Assembly: GCA_012295275.1 (NCBI GenBank)
Contig: CM022676.1
Coordinates: 4,743,687 to 4,798,686 of the forward strand
Length of the DNA: 55,000 nucleotides
Direction of reading: 5' to 3'
Source: Chrysomallon squamiferum
Taxonomy: Eukaryota; Mollusca; Gastropoda; Neomphalida; Peltospiridae
The translations under genes were made by a program, and so were the position numbers. The notes beneath the pieces are model-generated. The model was given only the letters and a program-made list of their open reading frames with translations. It was not told the DNA's origin and ran no database searches. Positions 24,501 through 33,800 of the stretch are shown piece after piece; the stretch's first letter is position 1, and each line of letters begins with the position of its first letter.

Positions 24501-24661
24501 CAGATGTTCTCGATTAACCGGCTCGTTCTCGATATTTTTCTCACCTGCAAAATGACGCTTTTAATCAAAGCGTTAACCGAAGGTGTAAAAAGCTGAGATG
24601 TTCCCTGGAAACACCACAAAACAATCCCACCTTTACTAAAAATTGAAAAAAAGTCTAACAT
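13433..24661 (-). CDS. SRPRA: Signal recognition particle receptor subunit alpha (docking protein), 14 coding exons
   Basis: SRPRA is the GTPase on the ER surface that receives the SRP-ribosome complex and hands it to the translocon. Its N-terminal SRX domain (about residues 1-130) binds the beta subunit. A charged linker (about 133-315) includes an acidic glutamate run, followed by the N domain (about 316-400) and the G domain. Visible GTPase motifs are GVNGVGKST (430-438), DTFRAGA (460-466), DTAGR (525-529), TKFDT (593-597) and GTGQ (620-623). The start is the ATG at 24659-24661, opening [12 protein letters not shown] as in animal orthologues. Exon phases agree throughout except in exon 11, where one G is missing. 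With that base the protein would be about 642 residues, close to the 638 I recall for the human protein. The coding sum as written is 1928 nt, so the frame is broken in this sequence. Confidence 0.95.
13640..13820. repeat. About 90-bp tandem duplication inside SRPRA intron 13
   Basis: The phrase GCAGTTAGCAGTAA starts two copies (near 13641 and 13734). Each continues through CTTCTCAT and GGTTG to GCATATTAAAATTTTAG. The copies are recognisable but diverged by small indels. Confidence 0.8.
13845..14021 (-). CDS. SRPRA: SRPRA coding exon 13 (TKFD motif)
   Basis: 59 codons in phase 0 from [20 protein letters not shown] to [11 protein letters not shown], containing the G4 specificity motif TKFD. 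Very close to vertebrate SRPRA. Confidence 0.97.
14022..14735. other. SRPRA intron 12, no further features
   Basis: AT-rich intron with a short ATT repeat near its exon 12 end (about 14681-14714). No coding or RNA signal seen. Confidence 0.8.
14736..14821 (-). CDS. SRPRA: SRPRA coding exon 12 (DTAGR motif)
   Basis: 86 nt encoding [20 protein letters not shown] and PLMRALAK, including the G3 motif. The acceptor is CTTTCAG. The donor GTTTGT is shared in style with exon 13. Confidence 0.96.
15431..15643 (-). CDS. SRPRA: SRPRA coding exon 11, with a one-base frameshift in a C run
   Basis: The exon begins in phase 0 ([18 protein letters not shown]) and carries the G2 motif DTFRAGA. It must end one base into the alanine codon finished by exon 12, so its length should leave a remainder of 1 on division by 3; the 213 nt seen leave 0. 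The frame is lost at the run of five C residues at 15507-15511. One more base there would restore the expected [20 protein letters not shown]. Downstream of the run the correct frame continues cleanly to the donor. This could be a homopolymer sequencing error or a real lesion. Confidence 0.93.
15591..15870. repeat. Tandem duplication of the 5' half of SRPRA exon 11 with its acceptor
   Basis: On the plus strand the segment starting TCACAGGCTGC (15591) ends in the exon 11 acceptor and adjacent intron. It is repeated almost exactly from 15701 (110-bp period), and a third, badly eroded copy lies at about 15827-15870. Copy 2 still encodes [18 protein letters not shown] behind an intact acceptor but lacks the rest of the exon and any donor. 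It lies upstream of the true exon in transcription order, so it is a decoy acceptor. Reading on from copy 2 reaches a stop inside the true exon. Confidence 0.9.
15870..16340. repeat. Compound AGT/AAT trinucleotide array with an internal 62-bp duplication
   Basis: Long runs of AGT and AAT units fill SRPRA intron 10. The phrase AGAAGTAGAACTTAGAACAA occurs twice about 62 bases apart (near 16033 and 16095), showing that a larger unit was duplicated. The long poly-I/T/V/Y reading frames here are repeat translations. Confidence 0.93.
16608..16780 (-). CDS. SRPRA: SRPRA coding exon 10 (P-loop exon)
   Basis: 173 nt ending in phase 0. It carries [17 protein letters not shown] and the nucleotide-binding P-loop GVNGVGKST followed by NLAK. 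Acceptor TTTTCAG, donor GTATGG. Confidence 0.96.
16884..16945 (+). mobile_element. Possible tRNA-derived SINE fragment
   Basis: TGGTTTAGAGCG at 16884-16895 fits the pol III A box consensus. GGATCAAGACT at 16921-16931 is a degraded B box at roughly tRNA spacing. It sits in SRPRA intron 9. No target-site duplication or tail could be defined. It may be an old SINE head or a tRNA relic. Confidence 0.35.
17502..17588 (-). CDS. SRPRA: SRPRA coding exon 9 (N domain)
   Basis: 87 nt encoding [20 protein letters not shown] and GKVLGTFG, aligning with the family segment KNVAAEIAxxLCESVANKLEGK. Donor GTTAGT. Confidence 0.94.
17914..17975. repeat. GA microsatellite in SRPRA intron 8
   Basis: About 60 bases of GA repeat, flanked by GACA-type degenerate repeats. 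The serine/leucine reading frame on the minus strand is an artefact. Confidence 0.95.
18214..18332 (-). CDS. SRPRA: SRPRA coding exon 8 (start of N domain)
   Basis: 119 nt encoding [15 protein letters not shown] and LDKMKDHLV, the conserved N-domain helices. The donor GTCAGT splits a glycine codon completed by exon 9. Confidence 0.93.
18385..18445. repeat. TA repeat with inverted AT flanks (potential cruciform) in SRPRA intron 7
   Basis: A TA run (about 18399-18428) is flanked by AAATTTAAAAATTA on the left and TAATTTTTAAAAATTT on the right, which are reverse complements or nearly so. The whole could fold as one long hairpin. Confidence 0.7.
18790..18911 (-). CDS. SRPRA: SRPRA coding exon 7 (acidic linker)
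   Basis: 122 nt starting in phase 0. It encodes [20 protein letters not shown] and then a run of seven glutamates before a basic tail. This corresponds to the acidic region just before the N domain. Confidence 0.9.
19481..19695 (+). repeat. 34-bp minisatellite in SRPRA intron 6
   Basis: Five nearly identical units begin at 19481, 19515, 19549, 19583 and 19617, built on GAATGATCCAGTTATCAACC followed by AAGCCATTCAGGA. Two truncated units follow to about 19695. The near identity shows that the array is young, unlike most arrays here. There are no unique spacers, so it is not CRISPR-like. Confidence 0.95.
19785..19938 (-). CDS. SRPRA: SRPRA coding exon 6 (linker)
   Basis: 154 nt encoding [14 protein letters not shown] and IELDFSGG, matching the family's PRVWxLGG and LDYS landmarks. 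The acceptor is TATTTCAG and the donor GTAATT. Phase is consistent with both neighbours. Confidence 0.9.
20488..20623 (-). CDS. SRPRA: SRPRA coding exon 5 (linker)
   Basis: 136 nt: two bases, 44 codons, two bases. It encodes a proline/glutamate-rich stretch and then [13 protein letters not shown], matching the family's basic RREEF segment. The donor is GTGAAT. Confidence 0.88.
20843..20940 (+). repeat. 24-bp tandem repeat in SRPRA intron 4
   Basis: Four copies of AATTTCAGGATATATTTTAC plus ACAT, at 20843, 20867, 20891 and about 20915. Confidence 0.9.
21050..21600. repeat. TA, poly(A) and trinucleotide repeats in SRPRA intron 4
   Basis: A TA run (about 21052-21088), TATAAAAATA variants to 21150, poly(A) (21236-21253), an AGT/GGT array (about 21470-21555) and AAT units (about 21559-21590). 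No coding signal. Confidence 0.9.
21967..22247 (+). repeat. 31-bp minisatellite, nine copies, in SRPRA intron 4
   Basis: Units start with TGGC at 21967, 21998, 22029, 22060, 22091, 22122, 22153, 22184 and 22215 in exact 31-base register. Consensus: TGGCTTTTTCACAAACATAA then ACTCAAATACG. Alternating variants (GGCATTTT against GGCTTTTT) suggest a two-unit higher-order pattern in part of the array. Confidence 0.95.
22387..22526 (-). CDS. SRPRA: SRPRA coding exon 4 (start of charged linker)
   Basis: Carries [18 protein letters not shown], the counterpart of the conserved FEDSEKAKK segment, then lysine/serine-rich linker. It begins with the last base of a split codon and ends one base into the next, both matching the neighbours. 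Confidence 0.92.
22902..23095 (-). CDS. SRPRA: SRPRA coding exon 3
   Basis: 64 codons plus two bases, from [16 protein letters not shown] to the conserved FNKMLKEAE segment, which ends the SRX domain. The acceptor is TTTTCAG. The donor is GTTTTT, which is weak. Confidence 0.92.
23849..23932 (-). CDS. SRPRA: SRPRA coding exon 2
   Basis: 28 codons ([15 protein letters not shown] to FELVFV), phase 0 at both ends, with TTTTTAG acceptor and GTAAGT donor. The phrase [16 protein letters not shown] is a family hallmark of the SRX domain. Confidence 0.94.
24545..24661 (-). CDS. SRPRA: SRPRA coding exon 1 (start of SRX domain)
   Basis: 39 codons from [12 protein letters not shown] to SVILQ, phase 0, with a GTGAGA donor. 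A longer frame continues upstream, but its extra residues have no counterpart in the family. This methionine matches the conserved start. Confidence 0.93.
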
Positions 24662-24713
24662 CTTGTTGCTTGTTGATGTTTCGTTTTCTAAACACGCGTT
24701 TCCGTCTGATATA

Positions 24714-24726
24714 CGGAAGTGACGTA
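24714..24726 (+). promoter_or_regulatory. Composite ETS and CRE site in the SRPRA promoter
   Basis: CGGAAGTGACGTA lies 53-65 bases upstream of the SRPRA start codon. It joins an ETS core (GGAAGTG) to a CRE half site (TGACGT), matching the composite ETS-CRE element known from many animal housekeeping promoters. The distance to the start codon suits a proximal promoter or 5' UTR. Binding is inferred from the motif only. Confidence 0.55.
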
Positions 24727-25702
24727 TCGGAGATATTTCTGGCAAATTACGAGATCAATTACCGTAATTTATAAAAAAAATTACAGATATCGCAAAATAA
24801 TTATGTCGTGTTAATTTTAGATTGATTTTTAAATAATTGCATGAATGAGCAAACTGATAATATAAATAGGTATATGTATGCACAACAACATTCATTTAAT
24901 TAGATAAAAAAAAAACGAAAGAAAAGTTTCACTTAACGAGACAATAATATTTGTATTTGTTTTTGTCTTTCCATAGTCATATGCCAATGATATAAATCTG
25001 GCATATTCACGGGGAGCGGATTAATGCATTTTTCCAGAGACTATATATTATTATTTTTATTTTATCTTGTTTATTTTATAAACCAGACATTGCTTACAGA
25101 TTAAAGAAGGGAACAGTATTATGGGATCACTGAATAGCTGAACGTAGACTTAACATCCAACCATAATTACACCGACAAAAAAATATAATTATATAATACA
25201 ATAATTATTATCTTCTGACCAGAATTAACATTACAATTCAATATTTGTAACAATATAATGTAAAAGAAAATACAGGTACATATTTAATATAATTGTGTAT
25301 GAAAAGGTAGCAAATTGTGGTAACATAACATTATCTTTATGGGTATTTATAGAGTTAAATATGGTCCTTGTTAATGTTTATTTATATAAAGTTTCAAAAA
25401 GTTGTGACACCAATCAAAAAATTTAGTTTTTTGCATAGCATACGGTAAGAAAAAGTACCACTTTTCTTGAAACTGTTAGAGATGCCTTGCTTTATAACGT
25501 CAATTACATGTCCGCAGTAGGAAATAGTGCTAAGGGTGACTTGCTTAAGTACCATACCTTCAGTCCAATAACAATTAGAAATCTTCCCTGATAACTAATG
25601 TGATAACAAGCAACAGCAATGTTGAGCGTTTAATATACTACATCTACAGGTTTTGTGAGGTTCATTCCATATGTTAGCGTTATGTTAATGCGCACCAGCT
25701 AT

Positions 25703-25743
25703 CCGCCATCTTTGTCACATGTTCATTTTTCCATCTCACATGA
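25703..25743 (+). promoter_or_regulatory. YY1-like site and CACATG E-boxes upstream of the USF start
   Basis: CCGCCATCTT (25703-25712) resembles the YY1 element typical of transcription start regions. CACATG occurs at 25716-25721 and inside TCACATGA (25736-25743), the 8-base M-box read by MITF/TFE-type bHLH-zip factors. A third CACATG overlaps the proposed USF start codon (25813-25818). USF-type proteins bind CANNTG sites, so self-regulation is possible but unproven. Confidence 0.4.
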
Positions 25744-25814
25744 CCTGTTGTTTGGCCCCGTGATCAAGCTTGCTTTATTTCCTGGCAAATTCAAACATCA
25801 ATCAAAAAAGTCAC

Positions 25815-25846
25815 ATGGATATGCTAGATCAGACTCTAGATTCCAG
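25815..25846 (+). CDS. USF: USF coding exon 1 (32 nt, start codon)
   Basis: ATG at 25815 opens MDMLDQTLDS and is followed by a GTATAT donor. The leftover AG joins C of exon 2 to make serine, giving a continuous frame into HKSESPEQDE. The choice rests on phase and position; no similarity search supports so short an exon. An alternative upstream or intron 1 start cannot be excluded. Confidence 0.65.
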
Positions 25847-28403
25847 GTATATTTATTTTCTCTCTAAATAACTACTGTCGAGGAAATAAGTGTGTGTTCT
25901 ATTTCAAACAAGTGATTTTTGTGTCACCTGCGGAAGCGAAAGTATTTAGATGACGTACTCAGCACTCATGTAACCATGTGCTTATAGTATTGGATATATA
26001 TGTAGAATGTGACAGCTGCAGAACAAATTATTTATGTTTTGTATTTGTTAAGCTTCAGTTTAACGACTTACTTGAAGTTGTCATAACTAGGTCAACTTGT
26101 GAGTTGCTCGAGTCATATTTTCGTTTTTTATAATGCTTTTTCCACCTTTATTATAAACATTTTCGTTTTACGCACATATATATGTATCATTGTATGTATG
26201 TACATATCTTATATATATATTATTTTGTATTCCATTAATTCTTGTACGTTCTAAATATTCAGTATACTGTGTATAATTTTGATATAATCATATATCCTTC
26301 AGTCTTCACTATACGTCTATTGGTATTGGTTTTCACAGCATTTGGTATTTCTATCACATAATTACGCTAGTTGTAATAATTTTTCATTGATATTTTGTTC
26401 ACTGATTATTTATTCATCTGTCTCTTAAAAATGCATAATATAATATATAGTTTATATAATACATTGTTTATTAACATTCAGATGTCAAAATGTTTCATTT
26501 TTCCCACCCATTGGTTAATTAATTACCTGTCTAGAAATTTATTCAGTTAATGTTACATAGTTCTAACAATTCAGACTCTAAATCCATCCATAAAATCATT
26601 AGTGAAAAAAAAAGATTCACTATACGGGCCAGGTTTGAAAATTTTCAAATTCCAGAACCGTAACTCTTACTCTTAATCTTCCATTACTAATCTGAACAGT
26701 GGCACCCACATGTAACACTGTCAGAAAGTATGATGAAAGTAAAAGTTGAATTTCTAACAAGAGAACATAGGATAATGATAAAAACTCTGTTTTTGTTACA
26801 GAACACAAGAGTAATACTAAAAGCTATATATTCATATCATTCAAATACTTACAACTACAATGCATAATACACAACACTAATCACAATATTAAATTTAACC
26901 TCAAAAATGATTTGACAACTTCCATCACGGTATAAAATTTAATCTTGGGATTCTTAAATAATATTTTGACTTGTGTCACTGAAAAAATAATAACTTAAGA
27001 ACCATAGCTCCAAAATTAACATTACCAAATTGCACAGAAACTGGACAGTTCCATAAATAGATTTGGATATAGGCATGTCAACTGATTTGATTTGAATCTT
27101 GGGAAATAATAATTTATTGAACTGGTACACATTTGTTCATAGAAAATCCATTTTTTAAATTATTTTAAAATATCATGATCTAATCATTAAAGTAAATATT
27201 ACATATTCTTAACAGAACTAAAAAAAAAAAAAAAAAAAATGTATATTTATTTAAGAATTAGCATAATCTGCAGTTGAAATTTTATACTCAAACATGCATG
27301 CATATATGTACACACTTAATTACATGTTTCATTTCTAATTTTATTTCATTTTTTTTTTTTACTTGTTTTTCTTTTACGTCATTTCTGCTTTTATGCAGGT
27401 CATTACTTCATTTCAGTAATAGTTTCTTTTTAACAAGGTGTGGTTTCCATAGCATCATAAAACTAGTTGTGTAATATATGTTAATAAGCAGACATTCAGT
27501 TTTGTTATTTGTGACTTTATTTTTATTTTTTTATTTATTTTTCTGTTATTTAATCGTGGATACTTACTTAACATTTTAAAATAAAAATATATATATATTC
27601 TTTCTGTAAATGTTTTATATATATATATATCTCTCTCTTTTCTATATATGTACATTTTTTTTTTGTATTATTATTTTTTGTTTTATTTTCCTTTTTTGAA
27701 TTTTTTTTCATTTAAATGTTTTTATTTTTTTTATTTATTTTTTTTTTTAATCAATTATTTTAATTACATTTTATTTATTTTATTTTTTTATTTTTTTTTA
27801 TTTTATTTATTTTTTTTAATTTTTTTTTTTTATATATATATATATTTATATTTATTTTTATTAATTTTTTAATTCAATTTTATTTTGTTTTATAGCCACA
27901 AGAGTGAATCACCTGAACAAGATGAATCAGATCACCTGGGTGTTCAGGGTTGTCCAGATGGTAAGTAATATTTAACATCATCAAAAAATAAAACTATCAA
28001 AAAATATCCAACATTTTTCCTAAAATCAGATTTAAGGATGCATTATTTATTATTATTATTATTCCAAAATGAAATAATTCATCTTTTAAGTAAAATAATA
28101 ACTAAAAATGAAAGCTTCAAAATTTGACCTTGTTTAACAAGATAAATACATTCTACCACTACTAATAGGTTTTTTTTTTTTTTTAATAGAGATAGTACAA
28201 TTTCATAATGACTGGTTACCATTTGTAATTCACTGAATTAATTATGATAAATAATCCTTGAGTAACAGTCAACTGGTAACAAAATGGCGGCAGTTGCCAA
28301 ACAAAAATCACACATATTTAATCAGCTTAGATTTGATTTAAATCTGTAAATAAAATATTAGGGTTTGTTTTATTTTGCTTTTTCTTTTTCTTTCTTTTTA
28401 ATA

Positions 28404-28444
<41 letters not shown>

Positions 28445-28695
28445 TAAAAAGATTACTTTGCTAGTTTGATTTACAGATGAGAATATTTTATTTGGTTTTG
28501 CTTTTGAGTTGATTGTATATATTAAAACTTGAACTTTGTTTTGAACTCAAAGAATCTCCAGAAGAACAAGCTGTGGCAATTGCCAGCGTTGCCCCAAATC
28601 AAGCAACCTTGGCCCTTGACCCTTCAGCAGTCCAGTATCAACTAGGACAAGGTATGCATAATTATTATTATTATTATTACTGATGTTGTTGTTGT

Positions 28696-28729
<34 letters not shown>

Positions 28730-29392
28730 TTGCTGTTATGTTGTTCTTGTTTCTGCTGATGTTATATTATTAAGTTGATTTTCCTAATTAACAATATGTT
28801 CTACTTTTACTGTTACATCAGTTTTCTTAAGTATAAGCATTTTACATTTTCTATATTTGTTTTCATGTAATTAAGGAACATAACAAAATAAACAAAATTT
28901 TCTAATGATATTTATTTTTAGAAGTATAGTTGATATTTTTTTTAGTGTTGCTGTTATTAATTAAGTTAATTTTTCTTACTATAAATATTACATTTTTCTA
29001 TAGTTAATAATTAAATTTTCTAAATAAAAATGAATGATATTTATTTTTAGCAATAGAGGTAAAAAAAAAAAAAAATTAGTGTTGCTGTTTTCCTTACTTA
29101 CATTTTTATATATTTAACAATAGGATATGGAATGATTTATTTTCAGTGTTGCTGTTATAATTTTATATTTTCTAATTAAAAACGAGAGATGTTTATTTTT
29201 AGCAGGACCGGTGACGTATCGCGTAGTTCAGGTATCACAAGATGGGCAGGAAGCAACAGCACAGGTGGTCACATCGTCACAGTTTGTAGCAGGGCAACAG
29301 GTAGGCATCGTCATGGATTCCAGAACATATTAAAATGGGCAGGGTATTAAATACCAGAAATGTTTGTCCCATTATACTATCGTTATATATGT

Positions 29393-29423
<31 letters not shown>

Positions 29424-30826
29424 CGAAAAATAATTTAACTGTAAATTTAAGTAAATATGTAATCTATCTCTCTACCAGTAGAGATAGATATGTGTGTGTG
29501 TGTGTGTATATGTAAATATTTATTATTTGCTGTTATTGTGTCAGTTATTAAAATACAAAATGACATTGAACTTCAAAAAACAACAAAAAAAATTATTATT
29601 ATTATCAATTTATTAAAACTGGGTGAGATTTTTATTTTTATTTTTAATTTTGTTTAATAATTTTTTTTTTTTATAATTCATAATTTGATTTTATTTTTAA
29701 ATTTTATTTTCTTTTCTTTCTTTCTTTCTTTCTTTCTTTCTTTATTTATTTGTTTATTTATTTTCCTTCTAACAGGCCATTATCCAGAGTTCTTTCAGTA
29801 ATGGCGGGAGTCCAACACCAGATCAAACAGACAGTCGATTCACTTATTTTCCTCAAGTGGCAACTGCTGGTGACAACGTCACCACAACTGAGGCTGTCAA
29901 TGTAGCTGCTGCACTGGGTTCAGCCACAGGAGGTGAGTGGGTGTAGTTGTATAAATATTTTATTCTTACATTTATTTTGTTTGTTTGTTTGTTTGTTGTT
30001 GTTGTTGTTATTATAAACTATTTTAGTTGATATTTTCATCATCTTTATCATAACTCCTGTTATTACTAATTTTGTTATTTCATTATTATTAAGTATGAAG
30101 AAAGTTAATAAAATATTAATTTATTTAAAGTGTGGTGATCCAGACAGATTAATCTGTGTTATTTATATATTTTTCAAAACATTAGTTAATAATAATTTTA
30201 TTCATTTAATTTCTTCTAATTTATTTTATTTTAATTTTTATTTTATTTTTTTACTTTATATTTCTTATTATTTTTTTTTTTTCTTCTATTTTTTTTTATT
30301 AACATTTTATTTCATCTAATTATTATTATTTTATTTCTTCTAATTTATGGGTTTTTTAATTATTTTATTTAAAAAAAAAAAGTTTTAGTTATTTTATTTA
30401 TTCTGTGTTCTTTTTTTTGTAATCATTATTTTATTTCTTCAATTATTTATTTATTATTATTATTATTTAATTTAATTTAATTTAATTTAATTTAATTTAA
30501 TTTTATTTATTTTAATTTAATTTTCTAATTTTATTTATTTAACTCACTTATTCACTTATATCAGGTCAGTTCTATGTGATGATGTCACCACAGGATGTTT
30601 TACAAGGACAGAGAAGCATAGCACCAAGAACATCTTACTCACCTAAAATAGAGGGAAGATCTACCAGGGACGACAGGAGACGTGCCACACACAATGAAGG
30701 TACATTTTTAAAAAACATTATCTTACACAGTGTAGAGTCCTCACAACAAATAAAATAATAATTATGGTTATGAATTTATTAATAATAAATTTATCTTTGG
30801 TGTTCAGATCTTTTTATAGAATGTAG

Positions 30827-30871
<45 letters not shown>

Positions 30872-33800
30872 TCTGGTTATAAGTGTAATAAAAAAATCTG
30901 GCTTTGGTATTCAAATCCTTTTGGTAGAATGTTGTATTCTGATTGTAATAAACAAATAAATGTATTTTTTAAAATAATAATAATAAAAATATATTTTGTC
31001 TGTCTTATTGTCAGTATTATTGTGTATCTGAATTACAGTAGGATTATGTAAGCCAGAACTCCATGACCCCAGTAAATAAAATATATTTTTTTCTCGGCTG
31101 TGATGTCTTTCTGGAAATGTATATAAAAAAAAAACATTCCTTTTTAGCTATGTTAATAAAACATTTATGTGAAAAAGCAATAATGATTGCAGTTTCTAGA
31201 TTTACCATTAAACAAAACTTAAATAAAAATTCTATCTTCAGTTCCTAAACGCTGTTGATACTAAAACATACTGAGTGGGTCTCTCGAGTAAATAATCATT
31301 CATCAATTTATGAAATATCTGACCACAAAAAAACATTACATTTCAGTTGAAAGACGAAGGAGAGACAAAATAAATACTTGGATTGTGCAGCTGTCTAAGT
31401 TGGTGCCTGACATTAGTATAGAGAGCACCAAATCTGGACAGATTCCTGCCAGTGTATGTTTGAAATTATCTTTACCTTTCTTTGACTGTATAGTATTTTT
31501 TTTTTTTTTTTTTGTGGATTGTTTTTTTCAGTTGAGAGACGGAGGAGGGACAAAATCAACACGTGGATTGTGCAGTTGTCGAAGCTGGTGCCGGATTGTG
31601 CACAGGAGTGTACAAAGTCTGGACAGGTGGCAGCCAGCGTATGTCTTAGTTTCACGTTTTGTTACAGTCTGAATTTTACCAGCCTCTTAACAGTCTGAAT
31701 TTTACCAGCCTGTTAACAGGTCTGAGTTTTATAAGCCTGTTACAGTCTGAACTTTACAGGCCTCTTACAGTCTGAATTTTACCAGCCTCTTAACAGTCTG
31801 AATTTTACCAGCCTGTTAACAGGTCTGAGTTTTAAAAGCCTGTTACAGTCTTTACTTTACAGGCCTTTGTCTGAATTTTACCGCCTGTTACATTCTGGAT
31901 TTTATGAGCATATTTTTTGTTTTTACCAGTTTGTAATAGTTTTGTGCCTGTTTAAGTCTGAATTTTACCAGTTTGTTACTTTCACATCTGAATTTTACCA
32001 GTCTCTCATAGTTTCATGTTTTTTTACAGTCTGAATTTTATCATCATATTTTTAATTTTCACATTTCTGAAATTTACCAGCAAGCCACAATTTTATCTTT
32101 GTCATTTTACTTTACAAGTCTGTCATAATTTCATGTTTGTCTGAGTTTTACCAGAATGTGAAAACTGCACATTTGTCATAGATTGAAGTTTATCAGATTT
32201 ATGTTTTATCATTTCAAAAGCATGTCATAGTTTCATATTTCTCATTTCATTTGTCAAATGGATTATTTTTTTACTTCTTAAATTATGTTTTGAGTTTAAT
32301 TATAATCAGGTTTAAGTTGTTTAAAATGAATGACGACTGTAAATAGTATTATGTTTGATGAAGAATAATGTGAATTTTACCAATGTTGACAGAAACAACT
32401 TATTTTCTATTTCTTACTAAAATACTCCATAATTTTAATTTTGCTGTTAAAATTCAGACTTTGTATAAAAGATACAAGTAATTTAACATTTATAACCAGA
32501 TAGTAATGTGGGTTTTACCAGCGTGTATGTTACCACTTGAAAGAAAATATTTCATATGCTGGTAATATTCAGGCATCATATGAAACAAACACCAGAAATA
32601 AGGGTTTTCATTCAAGTTATCTTACATCAATTATGCTGGTAAAATTCATACTTTGTATGAAAGTTGAGACTATGTAGTATAGTTCTGTGTTTGGATTTTA
32701 TGAATAGGAACTGAAACTTTACAGAAACATCTTAATTTTTACATTGTGGTAACATTCAGACTCTGGCGGTTCTCAACTTATGCTACAGTTGATTTCTTCC
32801 TCTTTTTTCTTTCTTTCTTTCTTTCTTTCATTGCTTTTTTTAACACCTGACAGTTGAATAAGCATTTCTCTGTATTTTTTTACCAGTTTTTCACTATGGT
32901 AAAATTCATACTTTGTATTAAAGATTACAAGTAGAGGTATTGGTTTCATATAAACAGAAAAATGGTAGTTTGAATTTTACCAACATGAACTTGAATTATT
33001 TGGAGTCTTGTTTATTAAAGTTAAATTCAAAAGACATTTAGTGCAGATAATGAAAATATTTCTTTCTTTTGCATGTACAGTATTTTATATTCGACCAGTT
33101 TAACGTGTTATTTTTACAGTTTGTTTGGTAAAATTCAGAAAGTTTGAAGAATATATGTGTATGCTTATATGTTTGTTTCAGAAAATTTGAAGAATATTCT
33201 TTGCTTTGTGTGTGTGTTTCAGATAGTTTGAAGTATATTTGTGTTTGCTTGTGTCTTCGTTTGTTCTGCTTCTAGTAAATAGTCGCAAATCTTTGTAGTT
33301 AACCAGATTTCAAGCTTCCATTTTACTAATTTTTTGTTTCTATTATTATTTTTTTTATTGTTATTATTAGTAGTAGTATTAGTATTATTTCCTTTCATTT
33401 TTATTATTTTTTAATATTGTATAAATTTCTTTATTTAAAAATATATATTTATTTTTGTTTCATATTATGATCATCATTTGGGATCTGTATATTTCCTTTT
33501 AATGCTTTAGTGGGATTTTGTATTTTCTTTTCATTTTATCATATTTTATTTTTATTTTTATTTTTATTTTTTTAATTATTACTTCTGATATATTTTCTCC
33601 TTTAAATATATGATTTATTTTTGATTATATAGGGTTTTATTATTATTATTTTTTTGTTTGTTATTTTAATATTTATTGTTTTATATTTTTATTTATTTAA
33701 ATTAGTTTCATATATTTTTGCATTCATGTACATTTCTTTTTCTCATTGTTTACATGGTTGTATATTCACTGTTAACATTTATTTATTGTTTGTTTATTTA

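Larger units (their letters stand above)
24662..25814. promoter_or_regulatory. Divergent intergenic region between SRPRA and USF
   Basis: About 1.15 kb separates the two start codons, which point away from each other, so both promoters must lie here unless USF has an upstream untranslated exon. The SRPRA side has an ETS/CRE composite (24714-24726). The USF side has a YY1-like site and three CACATG E-boxes (25703-25821). The middle is AT-rich and featureless. Confidence 0.6.

Noticed and set aside
31310-31672. Single 120-codon frame reading through both USF exon copies
   Set aside because: Copy B is read in the wrong frame there, and the 78-base segment between the copies has intron ends (GTATGT to CAG). 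The two exons are better treated as alternatives.
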